DNA of 64,000 nucleotides from Desulfurispora thermophila DSM 16022 (GCF_000376385.1 NZ_AQWN01000004.1:1-64000); one strand, 5' to 3'; positions 1 to 8,293 are shown, numbered from the stretch's first letter. Translations and numbers: made by a program. The notes: generated by a model not told the origin, from the letters alone.

Positions 1-507
1 TGCTGGCCGGCATTGGAGCGGAAAAAATCCACCTGGCCGAAGCCATCGGCGCCCTGGTGCTGGGCCTTTTGCTGGCCGAAACCAGCCACCACAAGCGTAT
101 TGTGCAAATGGTCACGCCCATGCGCGACCTATTTGGCGCGGTTTTCTTTTTCACCTTCGGCATGAGCATTGATTACCGGGTTTTGCCAGCGTATGGAAAC
201 CAGCCCTGCTGTTGGTGGCCGCCACTGTGCTGGGCAACATCATCGCCGGCTTAATCGCCGCCCGTCTGGCCGGATACACCACCCGCCGCTCCTTTCGCGT
301 GGCCTTCACCATCATGGCTCGCGGCGAGTTTTCGGTTATCCTGGCCAGTTTCGCCGCCGCGGCCGGGGCAAGCAGCCACCTGCCCCCGGCCTGGCCGCCC
401 TGTATGTGCTGCTGCTGGCTTTTATCAGCCCGGCCCTGGCCAAAAACTCGCGCCGCTTTTATGAGCTGTATGAGCGCATGAAAAAAGCCCTGGCAGGGCG
501 GATTTAA
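1..507 (+). pseudogene. Cation/proton antiporter (CPA2, KefB-like), 3' part, frameshifted
   Basis: The 5' end lies outside the window. Reading starts in the frame of position 3 (membrane segment ending GALVLGLLLAE, then a PMRDLFGAVFFF stretch typical of CPA2 antiporters). It must move to a second frame near 180-186, where GTTTTGCC looks like a homopolymer that lost one T, and to a third near 375-390. The last frame ends at 507 with a basic tail. Both shifts have the same sign, so each fits a single-base deletion. The family are membrane Na+ or K+/H+ exchangers. The protein would be inactive unless these are sequencing errors. No intact partner gene (for example a TrkA-type subunit) is visible. 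Confidence 0.75.
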
Positions 508-533
508 AGCTGGGGACTGGCCCCTTTTGAGAA

Positions 534-567
534 AGACTGGAAGCCCCCTTTCGGGGGCTTCCAGTCT
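534..567. terminator. Strong hairpin after antiporter remnant
   Basis: Perfect 15-bp stem with a four-base loop (CCCCC-TTTC-GGGGG core). It lies between the end of the antiporter remnant and the 3' end of the convergent regulator gene. It has no clear T-tract, so it may act as a shared, weak or stabilising structure. Confidence 0.55.
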
Positions 568-583
568 CCGGCGGTGTAGAATT

Positions 584-1336
584 TTAAGCAGGTTCATTTT
601 TTAACAAAATCGCTGATCCATCATTGTAGAAAATAACACTTTTATGGTGGTTCATCAAATCAATTAGCTGACCAAAACAATCGTCTGTAAATTCCTCAAA
701 AATGTAGGGACAAATTCCTACAACGGGTAGCTGCTTAAAGATATCATTCAAAGAATTTTCAAACTCTATTAAGTTTGGGAAATGCCCTCCGCAGGATAAC
801 AAGTGAGGAGAACCTGAACCCCACATTATCTTATATCCCAGTTCAATACTTTTTTTGGCCTCATTTACCCATGTTTGAACGGGGCCATTTTTCCCTAAAC
901 GATTATACTGTGATGTTAAATCTACAATAGTTAGTGAATTTTTTGCTTCAAGTTCTTCGATAGGTAACCCTCTTATTGATAGTTCCTGCCTAACGTCATC
1001 AGGATTCTGCCACCAGCATCCTTTAAACAGCCTGTATCCCCTGGATAACCCCTTTTTGAAAAACTCTGCCTCAAGGTTATACAGATTATTTGTGTCACGG
1101 GTAACCGCCATGACATGGTCATGTTGAGGATCAATGCTATCCAGAAAACTCTGCCCTTTGATACCGGTAATATTGGTTTCTTGGAGTTTGGATGACAGGG
1201 TTTCTTTTTTTATGCGCCACTCTTTACCGAGTTTGATACCGGGCAGTTTTCCGGCTCTTAGCCATCTATAGATTGTATTAGGAGTTGTTTTTAGGATTTC
1301 CGCTACCTCTTCTACGGTAAATAGTTCCTCGTTCAT
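584..1336 (-). CDS. Helix-turn-helix regulator with MEDS (DcmR-type) sensory domain
   Basis: 250 residues. Residues about 5-50 form an excisionase/MerR-like helix-turn-helix (VEEVAEIL, then TIYRWLRAGKLPG). The rest matches the MEDS domain (methanogen/methylotroph, DcmR sensory), known from DcmR, which controls dichloromethane dehalogenase, and from regulators of methylotrophic methanogenesis. The open frame reaches back to a GTG at 1354, but that GTG lies inside the likely ribosome binding site GGAGAAGG, which stands 8 bases before the ATG at 1336, so the ATG is preferred. The neighbouring corrinoid methyltransferase operon (2.8-7.3 kb) is a plausible target, which is inference. The upstream region is very AT-rich and repeated. 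Confidence 0.8.
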   Translation of the reverse strand: MNEELFTVEEVAEILKTTPNTIYRWLRAGKLPGIKLGKEWRIKKETLSSKLQETNITGIKGQSFLDSIDPQHDHVMAVTRDTNNLYNLEAEFFKKGLSRGYRLFKGCWWQNPDDVRQELSIRGLPIEELEAKNSLTIVDLTSQYNRLGKNGPVQTWVNEAKKSIELGYKIMWGSGSPHLLSCGGHFPNLIEFENSLNDIFKQLPVVGICPYIFEEFTDDCFGQLIDLMNHHKSVIFYNDGSAILLKNEPA

Positions 1337-1427
1337 ATCAACAGCCTTCTCCACTTTTTTTTATTTACAATGATACCACGGCGCATTGAACATATCAAGT
1401 AAAACACATACCTTCAAAACGTTTATT

Positions 1428-1484
1428 ATACAATGTTATACAATATTAATAATTATAATTTAATTCATAATATTGACATACAAT
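1428..1484. promoter_or_regulatory. Helically phased ATACAAT repeats upstream of MEDS regulator
   Basis: ATACAAT occurs at 1428, 1438 and 1478, that is at offsets of 10 and 40 bases, all on one face of the helix. A related TACAATGATA lies at 1366. The stretch also offers several TATAAT-like -10 elements on both strands. It is a candidate operator/promoter for the regulator at 584-1336. Confidence 0.4.
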
Positions 1485-1641
1485 ATAATACGATTTATAA
1501 TCAGTTATAAATAGTCGTTTCGGTCAACAGCCCCTTGAGCCAGCTGCAGTTGTCTTAAATATTCCTTAGAAAAGTTAAGGGGCCTACCTACCGTTACTCC
1601 TCTTGGCTAACCAGACCAATACCCTCTATCCTGAAAAACGG

Positions 1642-1685
1642 TTTTTCATCCCCTGCTGGTGCCGCTCTGCGGCATGGGGGTCTAT
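1642..1685 (+). repeat. Dispersed short repeat B, copy 1
   Basis: About 44 bp centred on CTGCTGGTGCCGCTCTG, including the small palindrome TGCCGC-TCT-GCGGCA. A second copy in the same orientation lies at 33687-33735, differing by a few substitutions and a short insertion. Both copies lie in intergenic DNA shortly before a plus-strand gene. Confidence 0.6.
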
Positions 1686-1723
1686 CCTTAATTTTTCTAA
1701 CTGAATGATGGAGTTGTTCTTTT

Positions 1724-2257
1724 ATGATAATTCCCAAAAGGGTTTATTGCATTGTCAATAAACCAAAACCAGGTTATTTAATGGCTGTCATCTCGGGAAG
1801 TTTTCTAGGTATTTCTTTAATAACTTATTTGGGTTTCCGATACGAAATGGCATTGATTTTTCCGTCTTTGGCCAGCTCGGCAGTAGTTTTGTTTGCTTTT
1901 CCACAAGTATCGCTGTCCACAGTAAAAAATGTTTTGGGAGGGCAATTAATATCTGCTTTGGTGGGTGTGACTGTATACCGGCTATTGGGATCGTCATGGT
2001 GGAGTATTTCCATTGCAGTAACACTTGCAGTTGTTTTAATGATGCTTACTGATACACTGCATCCTCCCGGTGGTGCAACGGCTTTCGTGGCCGTTTTATC
2101 GAATCAAACTTATGCGTTTGTGGTCAAACCGGTATTCCTTGGAGTGGGCCTTCTAATATTTGTGGCTTTAGTTGTTCAATTTTTTACGCCTTTAATTTAC
2201 GCTTTTAAAAAAAATACCGTGCAACATGATAAAATCAAGTCTCCCGTTAATTCTTAA
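1724..2257 (+). CDS. HPP family integral membrane protein
   Basis: 177 residues with four predicted membrane segments and the signature LHPPGGATAF near residue 112, which defines the HPP family (PF04982). Some relatives, in cyanobacteria and chloroplasts, are linked to nitrite transport. For most bacterial members the substrate is unknown. The ATG is preceded by GGAG at a long spacing. It stands alone between the MEDS regulator and the methyltransferase operon, with a strong hairpin about 220 bases after its stop. Base composition is lower in GC than the later core genes. Confidence 0.75.
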   Translation: MIIPKRVYCIVNKPKPGYLMAVISGSFLGISLITYLGFRYEMALIFPSLASSAVVLFAFPQVSLSTVKNVLGGQLISALVGVTVYRLLGSSWWSISIAVTLAVVLMMLTDTLHPPGGATAFVAVLSNQTYAFVVKPVFLGVGLLIFVALVVQFFTPLIYAFKKNTVQHDKIKSPVNS

Positions 2258-2474
2258 GCTTATGCTGCTGTCAGTGGGGGTGATTTTATTGGCAGAAAGA
2301 CTTGATTATTTTGTGCTGAGTACAAAGAATTGGTTTTCGCCCATATAACACTTTTGATTTTTTACTTCAATTAGGTTCTCTCAAATAAACCCAGCGGTAA
2401 AATGTCAAGCTACAAGATTGAGGGAGCTGGAAAGAATTTTGTTGTTAAAAGGTGAAAAAGGCAATAACAAACCA

Positions 2475-2502
2475 CCCCAGATATTTATGGCAATATCTGG
2501 GG
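2475..2502. terminator. Hairpin terminator-like structure after HPP gene
   Basis: Stem CCCCAGATATT/AATATCTGGGG, 11 bp, six-base loop. It probably ends the HPP transcript. It lacks a long T-tract. Confidence 0.5.
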
Positions 2503-2515
2503 TAATAAGGTAATG

Positions 2516-2622
2516 TGGCAGCAGCCGGTATAATGTGGGTTGGCGAGGAGGAGGATATTTGTCGCCTGCATGCTCCCCATCGCTGTCGCCCCGCCCGCTT
2601 CCTCTTTTACCGGCTGCTGCCA
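2516..2622. repeat. 107-bp element with perfect 15-bp terminal inverted repeats
   Basis: TGGCAGCAGCCGGTA at 2516-2530 and its exact complement at 2608-2622 enclose 77 bases with no convincing gene. It could be a long RNA hairpin, or a small MITE-like element. No transposase and no clear target duplication are seen. Confidence 0.5.
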
Positions 2623-2791
2623 GTTCTTGTCAAGACCGAGCGCAACGAGCCAGGCAAAGCTTGAATTCGTTAGCCTCGGTACCCGCAATTTAAGGGAACC
2701 GGTTCCCGGCCACCGTCCATCCATATAGTTCTTTAATTGGAATTTCGGTTGCCGGGTGGTTCTAAAACCAATATACGAGGAGGAATTGAGG

Positions 2792-3703
2792 TTGGCAGAT
2801 TTTCATGTACTGAAGATTGGTGACAATACGATAGGGGGACCAATGGGTTCAACAACCGGCCTGGTGGTAGGAAGTATTTTCTACGACAAACACTCTATTG
2901 TTTCCGATCCTTTTGCCGGTGAGTTTGATAAATCCCGGGCGGCAGAATTGGTGGACCATGTAAATAAACTCAGTAAGCGATATGGGGTCCAAATGGCCTT
3001 TGACATCATTGCCGCTTCATCTAAAGCTATGGAACGTTTTTTGGAATTTGTTAGTGCGCGTACAAGCCTCCCTTTATTAATAAATGCTACTGAGGCTGAG
3101 GTCCGTATAGCTGGGCTCGAGGCTGCTGCTAAACTTGGCATCCTAAATCGCTCTATTTATGCTTCACTGAATGAGGATACCGAAGACGAAGAATTGGAAG
3201 TACTTGGCCGGCATCGCCCTGCTGCCGTTATGATTCTTGCCAGCGATGTTAGTAACCCTACCCCTGAGGGAACTTGCGAAATGATTGAAAACTATTATCA
3301 CCCTATGTTAAAGGAGATTGGTGTAGTAGCTCCGATTGTTGATGTGGGCACCATGGACCCACCTTCGATAGGCTTAAATATCCGCCAAATTCAGGCTGTG
3401 CGGGAACGTTTCGGTTATCCTGTGGGTTGTGCCTTTTCTAACTGTTTTCCACAATGGACCAGCGTGAAAAAGTTGGGCCGGGAATGGGTAAACCTGTCTT
3501 TAGCAACGGCCCTTGCCGTCTGTCGTGCAGCCGGTGCAGACTATTTGCACTACGGCATTGTTGAGAAGGCTGCAATAGCAGCCCATGTGTCGGGGACTGC
3601 AGAAGTATTTTATGGATTTGCGGCTAAGGAACTGGACGGGCATAAATTGCCGGAAAGTCATCCCCTGTGGAATATGTTCAAGCTATCAGGGGAGATGGAG
3701 TAA
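2792..3703 (+). CDS. MtrH-like methyltransferase (methylcorrinoid:tetrahydrofolate type)
   Basis: 303 residues. The sequence follows the MtrH family throughout: LKIGDNTIGGP near the start, VGSIFYDKH, FDKSRAAELV, the segment VRIAGLEAAAKLG, and a C-terminal alanine-rich part. In methanogens MtrH moves a methyl group between tetrahydromethanopterin and a corrinoid. Bacterial homologues next to corrinoid proteins are thought to transfer the methyl group to tetrahydrofolate. The frame opens at a GTG at 2756, but GGAGG at 2780 places the start at the TTG at 2792 (8-base spacing). The stop overlaps the next ATG by one base, so the genes are coupled. The substrate of the system is unknown. Confidence 0.8.
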   Translation: MADFHVLKIGDNTIGGPMGSTTGLVVGSIFYDKHSIVSDPFAGEFDKSRAAELVDHVNKLSKRYGVQMAFDIIAASSKAMERFLEFVSARTSLPLLINATEAEVRIAGLEAAAKLGILNRSIYASLNEDTEDEELEVLGRHRPAAVMILASDVSNPTPEGTCEMIENYYHPMLKEIGVVAPIVDVGTMDPPSIGLNIRQIQAVRERFGYPVGCAFSNCFPQWTSVKKLGREWVNLSLATALAVCRAAGADYLHYGIVEKAAIAAHVSGTAEVFYGFAAKELDGHKLPESHPLWNMFKLSGEME

Positions 3704-4860
3704 TGTCACTCCGGATAAAGTTAGCAGAATTGCTTTCCGGAAACTGGAACGGTCCACCACTAATTGACATTGGAACAACATCCCTCACCGGCATTCGGGC
3801 CAGTGCACTTCCGCATTTGCGAAAAGATAGTGCGGTGGCACATCCTATTTACGAAACTCTGCCTTTGGCACCAATGGAATGTATCCGTTTGGGGTCTGAT
3901 TTCATCCGTACCGGTCTGTTATTTGACCCCCCGGTGGTAACCGATGAACCTTTTACTGATGCTTTTGGCGTTCAATGGCAGAGAGATGAAGGTTTTTTAT
4001 CACCAATTAGCCATCCTTTGGAAACTGCAGGGCTTAAGGATATTTTACATTACCCTAAACCCCAATGGCGTAACCAAGTACAGCTTGTTGAACCGGGATT
4101 TAGAAACGCTGGCATTTTAATTGCGGATGCTCCTTGCCCAGGCCTCTTAGATCTGAGCTTTATGCTGCGCAACCCCTGGCGGTTTATGGAAGACATTGCT
4201 GAAAAAAACTGGCAGATCGCCACAGCCCTCCTTGATTGGTCATTGGAAACTATTGTTGATGCCTATAACTACATGTTGAGTTCGCTTCCTGAACAACCGG
4301 ATATCATCATTTATAACGATGATCTGGGCTACCAGGACGGTATGTTTTTTTCTCCATCGGATTTCCGTAATCTTGTCCGTCCGTATATGCATTCGTTGCT
4401 GACCCGGCTTAGACAGTTAACCCCGGCAGCGATCTGTTTTCACAGTTGTGGAGCTATTCGACCTATTCTGAAGGATATAGCAGAATTGGGTATCGAGTTA
4501 ATTAACCTGGACACCAATGCTAAAGGGATGAATGTTATGGAAGTGCGGCGAGAACTGCCTGCTTCTATAATATTGCATGGTTTAAACGACCTGTGTGCTT
4601 TGGGCGAAGCCGTAGCGAATAAGGACAAGGCTGGAATAGCCTTATTAGTTACAGAGTTGGCTCAAAGTGCACCTGTCATTGCCGGGCCCCTGGACAATAT
4701 GTCTTCAGCAGAAGAAGTGCTTGCGGCTGTCCGCGGGGCTGCATTTATCCGCAATTTCTCCAACGATGATTTTGAAAAATTGCGTCACATTGGTCCGGTT
4801 CGAAACGTTATTGAAGAGGCAATAGAGAAAACATTTTCAACAGAATTGCCCGTCCTCTAA
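3703..4860 (+). CDS. UroD-family zinc methyltransferase (MtaA/MtbA-like)
   Basis: 385 residues, uroporphyrinogen-decarboxylase fold. The zinc motif H-x-C of the MtaA/MtbA methyltransferases is visible as H247-S-C249 followed by G. True HemE enzymes lack this motif, so a role in methyl transfer to or from a corrinoid is more likely. The ATG at 3703 overlaps the MtrH stop (TAATG) and has GGGGAGATGGAG in front, while the longer open frame starts inside the upstream gene and is rejected. It is the second gene of the operon and may act on a methylated substrate together with, or instead of, the UroD domain of the following fusion protein. Confidence 0.75.
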   Translation: MSLRIKLAELLSGNWNGPPLIDIGTTSLTGIRASALPHLRKDSAVAHPIYETLPLAPMECIRLGSDFIRTGLLFDPPVVTDEPFTDAFGVQWQRDEGFLSPISHPLETAGLKDILHYPKPQWRNQVQLVEPGFRNAGILIADAPCPGLLDLSFMLRNPWRFMEDIAEKNWQIATALLDWSLETIVDAYNYMLSSLPEQPDIIIYNDDLGYQDGMFFSPSDFRNLVRPYMHSLLTRLRQLTPAAICFHSCGAIRPILKDIAELGIELINLDTNAKGMNVMEVRRELPASIILHGLNDLCALGEAVANKDKAGIALLVTELAQSAPVIAGPLDNMSSAEEVLAAVRGAAFIRNFSNDDFEKLRHIGPVRNVIEEAIEKTFSTELPVL

Positions 4861-5002
4861 TATAAAGCGCATTTTTCAAGGTCATAGCCAAACTTGCAAA
4901 GACAATTTATTCTGGAAAAAAGGTGGTGAGGTATATTCGAATAAGTCTAAAGAACTGCTTTTAATTTATGAATAATGCAAAAAGTTTAGGGAGGGTTTAA
5001 GT

Positions 5003-6886
5003 ATGCCCAAGATGACCAGCCGGGAAAGAGTTTTTGCGGCAGTTACTATGAAAGAGCTGCCGGATCAGGTACCCGTAAACCCGTTGTTGATGACACGGGG
5101 CATTCGCGAGGGGGGAGTTAGAGTTGATGAGGTTCTGTTCGATGGTGAGGCCATGGCCAAAGCCAAAATTAAAGCTCATCAAAAATTCGGTGGAGACGTG
5201 GTGGTTGCTGGAACCGACTTGTTTACCCCGGTAGAGAACCTGGGTGCTGTATTAGAATACCTGCCTTATGCACAACCATCGTTAGTTGAACATCCCGCAC
5301 CTACAAAAGAAGCTTTTTACCGTCTAAAAGATAACTACTTAAAGAATGGCTTTAATCCGGAAAAAGGCCGTTTGAGAGCAATTCAAGAAGAAATAAGAAC
5401 CTTTATCAGGGAAGGCTGGAAAGATACCCACGCGCTTGCTACCCCCGTTGGCGGTCCGATTACTACCGCCCAGCTGGTTACCGGTACCGACAATTTTTTC
5501 ACTTATTTGGCTGAAGATCCGGATTTTGCCAAAGAAGTTATCGAATTATGTCTGGATGTTTGTAAAAATGTCTGCCGAATGATGTTTGAAGCTGGTGTTG
5601 ATGTCGTCAATATTCTTGACCCATTCTGCTCCTGTGACATTTTGCCACCGGAAATGTATAGAGAGTTTGGTTTGCCTTACCAGCAGAGGTTATTTGATTA
5701 TATTAAGAAAATTGGCGGTATCGGGTTTACTCATACATGTACCTTTACCCAACCCATTTGGTCCGACATTGCCAATAGCGGTACCTTTAACTTTAACGGC
5801 GATATGTACCCTGGAGCAGACCATGCCAAGCGTGCTATCGGAGACAAAATTTCACTGATGGGTACGCTCAGTCCCTACTCAACATTAGTCCATGGCACCC
5901 CCGAAGATGTTGCCAGGGAGGTCAAGAAACTGGCTGTTGAAGTTGGGTATAACGGCGGGTTTGTCTGCATGCCCGGTTGTGACATTGACTGGACTGTTCC
6001 AGAAGAAAACATGCGCGCGTTGATTGATACCTGTGCATCAATCAAGTACCCGATAGATATCGAGGCCCTTGGTGACTTGAGCAATGTTTATTTGCCCGGC
6101 CACCCCAAACACCCCGGTATGCGCAAAATATCAACGGATAACGACCAAATGGTTAGAATGGGAATTCAAAAGACTCAGGTAAAGAAAACTCCTGAAGAAG
6201 AGGTTTATTTTAACCTGGCCGATGCGATTAAGGAATATGATGGTGACAAGGTTGTAGAGTGGACCAAAAAAGGTTTGGAAATGGGTTTGACCCCCCAGCA
6301 AATCATATTTAACGGTTTATCCCTCGGAATGAAAATGGTTGGCGATTTGTATGAGCGTAACGAACGTTTTGTTACCGACATGCTAAAATCTGCCAAGACT
6401 ATGGAAAAGGCTATGGCTATTCTTGTTCCGCTGCTGGAAGCGTCGGGTTCAGGAGATGGGGAAAAAGAAACGGTCGTAATGGGTCTGGTGCGCGGCAACA
6501 CCCAAGACATTGGTAAAAATCTCGTGGTTCTTATGTTGAAGGCAAATGGCTATAATGTTATCGACCTTGGCAAGAACGTTAAACCTGAAGAGTTTATTGA
6601 AGCAGCAGAAGCTAATAATGCTATAGCCATTGGAATGTCTGTTATGACCAACTCATCTGTTACCTATGCAGAGAAAACTTTGGAGCTACTTAGAGAGAGA
6701 GGTCTAGCCGACAAGTACCTGGTGATGACCGGCGGAGCGGCGATGAATGAGCAAATTGCCGCGCAAATAGGTACCAAATATGGTTCTGATGCCAACGCAG
6801 CTGTTTCATTAGTAAAAGAGTATATTGCAGCAAGACAAAGGTCCAGACAAGTACCTGGTGATGACCGGCGGAGCGGCGACGAATAA
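5003..6886 (+). CDS. UroD methyltransferase fused to corrinoid-binding domain
   Basis: 627 residues. Residues 1 to about 370 are a UroD-type methyltransferase with the zinc motif H244-T-C246. About 395-475 is the four-helix corrinoid cap (B12-binding-2), and about 488-610 the Rossmann-like B12-binding domain. The usual DxHxxG signature reads N499-T-Q501-D-I-G504, so the axial histidine and its partner aspartate are both replaced. AGGGAGGG precedes the ATG by 7 bases. The last 14 residues (after AARQRS) come from a duplicated, out-of-frame stretch of the gene's own 3' end, so the natural C-terminus may have been altered. The family demethylates a small substrate and loads the corrinoid. The substrate cannot be told from sequence. 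Confidence 0.8.
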   Translation: MPKMTSRERVFAAVTMKELPDQVPVNPLLMTRGIREGGVRVDEVLFDGEAMAKAKIKAHQKFGGDVVVAGTDLFTPVENLGAVLEYLPYAQPSLVEHPAPTKEAFYRLKDNYLKNGFNPEKGRLRAIQEEIRTFIREGWKDTHALATPVGGPITTAQLVTGTDNFFTYLAEDPDFAKEVIELCLDVCKNVCRMMFEAGVDVVNILDPFCSCDILPPEMYREFGLPYQQRLFDYIKKIGGIGFTHTCTFTQPIWSDIANSGTFNFNGDMYPGADHAKRAIGDKISLMGTLSPYSTLVHGTPEDVAREVKKLAVEVGYNGGFVCMPGCDIDWTVPEENMRALIDTCASIKYPIDIEALGDLSNVYLPGHPKHPGMRKISTDNDQMVRMGIQKTQVKKTPEEEVYFNLADAIKEYDGDKVVEWTKKGLEMGLTPQQIIFNGLSLGMKMVGDLYERNERFVTDMLKSAKTMEKAMAILVPLLEASGSGDGEKETVVMGLVRGNTQDIGKNLVVLMLKANGYNVIDLGKNVKPEEFIEAAEANNAIAIGMSVMTNSSVTYAEKTLELLRERGLADKYLVMTGGAAMNEQIAAQIGTKYGSDANAAVSLVKEYIAARQRSRQVPGDDRRSGDE

Positions 6887-6913
6887 GCAGATTGCTGCGC
6901 AAATGGGTACCAA
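6846..6913 (+). repeat. 68-bp partial duplication of the B12-domain coding sequence
   Basis: Matches 6710-6777 at 63 of 68 positions, offset by 136 bases and therefore out of frame. In its own frame it reads DKYLVMTGGAATNKQ and then runs to a stop at about 6947. It looks like the tail of a lost tandem paralogue. Confidence 0.8.
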
Positions 6914-6995
6914 CGGTCAAAGGATTACGTTTTTTTCGCAGGGGTGACCACAATGGTACATCCCTGTGCTGTCAACCTAGCAAAGGAGGTTGATT

Positions 6996-7295
6996 ATGCC
7001 CATATACGACTTTGTTTGTAGTGAATGTAATGCAAGTCGTCCGGTGTTAGTGGATTATGAAGCCAAAGAGGGATTGGAACTCATATGTGTCCACTGTGGA
7101 GGAGTGATGAGAGCTGCCCCGGTAGCGATGTTCACTGTCATTAGTTCGACAACAGTAGAACAGCCCGCTGATCAGAAAAAAGTTAAGCCTTGCGGACACA
7201 CTCATCATTGTCGTTGTGCCGCCATAAAACAAAAGGCACCTAATCCTTTTCAAAAACAAATTGATAAAGCTCTGGGGAATATCTTATATAATTAG
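6996..7295 (+). CDS. FmdB-type zinc-ribbon protein
   Basis: 99 residues. MPIYDFVCSEC opens a zinc ribbon with C-x2-C pairs at about 9/12 and 32/35, as in the FmdB putative regulatory family, which is often found beside C1-metabolism genes. The C-terminal half is unusual: it carries a Cys/His cluster (CGHTHHCRC), which could be a second metal site. AAAGGAGG stands six bases before the ATG at 6996. The in-frame TTG at 6990 touches the Shine-Dalgarno sequence and is rejected. It is probably the last gene of the methyltransferase operon, and is a small accessory or regulatory protein by inference. Confidence 0.7.
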   Translation: MPIYDFVCSECNASRPVLVDYEAKEGLELICVHCGGVMRAAPVAMFTVISSTTVEQPADQKKVKPCGHTHHCRCAAIKQKAPNPFQKQIDKALGNILYN

Positions 7296-7622
7296 TTATG
7301 GAACATATGTTTAAACTGGTTGGATGATAAAAAATTTCGCGGTACTCGCTCCACATTGCAAAAATGGCTGTCAAACCCGTGGTGAGCTGTTCTTCTCGCC
7401 GCCGTCCTAAAAGATACAGGATGCATTGGAAAGGGATTTAAAGCGCTTTGCTGATTTAATAGATGATCTCTAAATTAATGCTGGCATGTGGCGGAGTGGG
7501 ATATTGGAGGTCCTGGACATCACCCGCCGGAAAAGCGAAAAACTGCTACCCCGGGCCGAAAGATACGGCACCGCCGCCGGTTAAAATCATCCGGCCTGCT
7601 GGGTGCATGGCTGCGAGAAAGG
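7296..7622. other. Intergenic stretch with possible gene remnant
   Basis: No gene is supported. On the plus strand, a short open stretch at about 7492-7587 reads GILEVLDITRRKSEK and stops soon after, which looks like the end of a decayed gene of unknown family. Confidence 0.3.
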
Positions 7623-7664
7623 GAGCTGGCCCCTGTTTCAGGTGGGGCCAGCTCCTCTTTGTTG
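7623..7664 (+). terminator. Rho-independent terminator
   Basis: Stem GAGCTGGCCCC/GGGGCCAGCTC (11 bp, 10-base loop) followed by CTCTTTGTT. It lies upstream of the Uma2 gene and closes transcription from the methyltransferase region. Confidence 0.65.
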
Positions 7665-7738
7665 AGGTTTGCCACACTCCAGGTGTATAATATGTTCCAA
7701 ACAATAGCAAAGTGCTTGCGCAGGGGAGGGGTGAGGCC

Positions 7739-8293
7739 ATGTCCGGTGGGCCGTACACATATGCCGATTACTGCCTGACTGAAGAGGGCGGCCGCTGTTT
7801 CTTAATGGAAGGGGAACTGGTGATGGTACCGGCACCGCGCACTGTGCACCAGCGCATTAGCAAAATGCTCCAGAAATTTATCGACCGGTTTGTGGAAAGC
7901 CATAGCCTGGGCGAAGTGCTCTACGCTCCGTTGGACGTTTACTTGAGCGAAAAAGATGTGCTGCAGCCCGATATTGTTTTCATTTCCCGCGACCGCCTGC
8001 ACATTATTACTGAGGAAAATATTCAGGGCGCTCCCGATCTGGTGATAGAAATCCTTTCCCCGGCCACAGCCCGCTATGACAAGGTGACCAAGAGCCGCCT
8101 TTATTACCGGTACGGGGTGCAGGAATACTGGCTGGTGGATCCGGACGGGCAGGTGGTGCAGGTGTTCCAGCGGGGCGAGCGGTACTGGAACCTGTACGAC
8201 GCCTTTGCTGTGGACCATACATTGACCTCACCGCTGCTGCCCGGGCTGGAAATCCCCCTGGCCCAGGTTTTTGCGCCCCTGCCGGGAAAATAG
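7739..8293 (+). CDS. Uma2 family (DUF820) PD-(D/E)xK nuclease-like protein
   Basis: 184 residues. The core of a restriction-endonuclease-like fold is visible: LQPDIVFI (Asp), then PDLVIEILSP (Glu-x-Leu) and the following KSRLYYRYGVQEYWLVDP (Lys, then the closing strand). Uma2 proteins are very common in cyanobacteria and some thermophilic Firmicutes and are considered putative endonucleases. Their biological role is unclear. GGGGAGGGG precedes the ATG at 7739 by 7-8 bases, so the GTG at 7712 is not used. It is a single gene with a terminator in front. Nothing around it suggests a partner. Confidence 0.75.
   Translation: MSGGPYTYADYCLTEEGGRCFLMEGELVMVPAPRTVHQRISKMLQKFIDRFVESHSLGEVLYAPLDVYLSEKDVLQPDIVFISRDRLHIITEENIQGAPDLVIEILSPATARYDKVTKSRLYYRYGVQEYWLVDPDGQVVQVFQRGERYWNLYDAFAVDHTLTSPLLPGLEIPLAQVFAPLPGK

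Noticed and set aside
1462-1492. TTGACA with TATAAT downstream in the regulator leader
   Set aside because: The two hexamers are only five bases apart, too close to form a promoter together.
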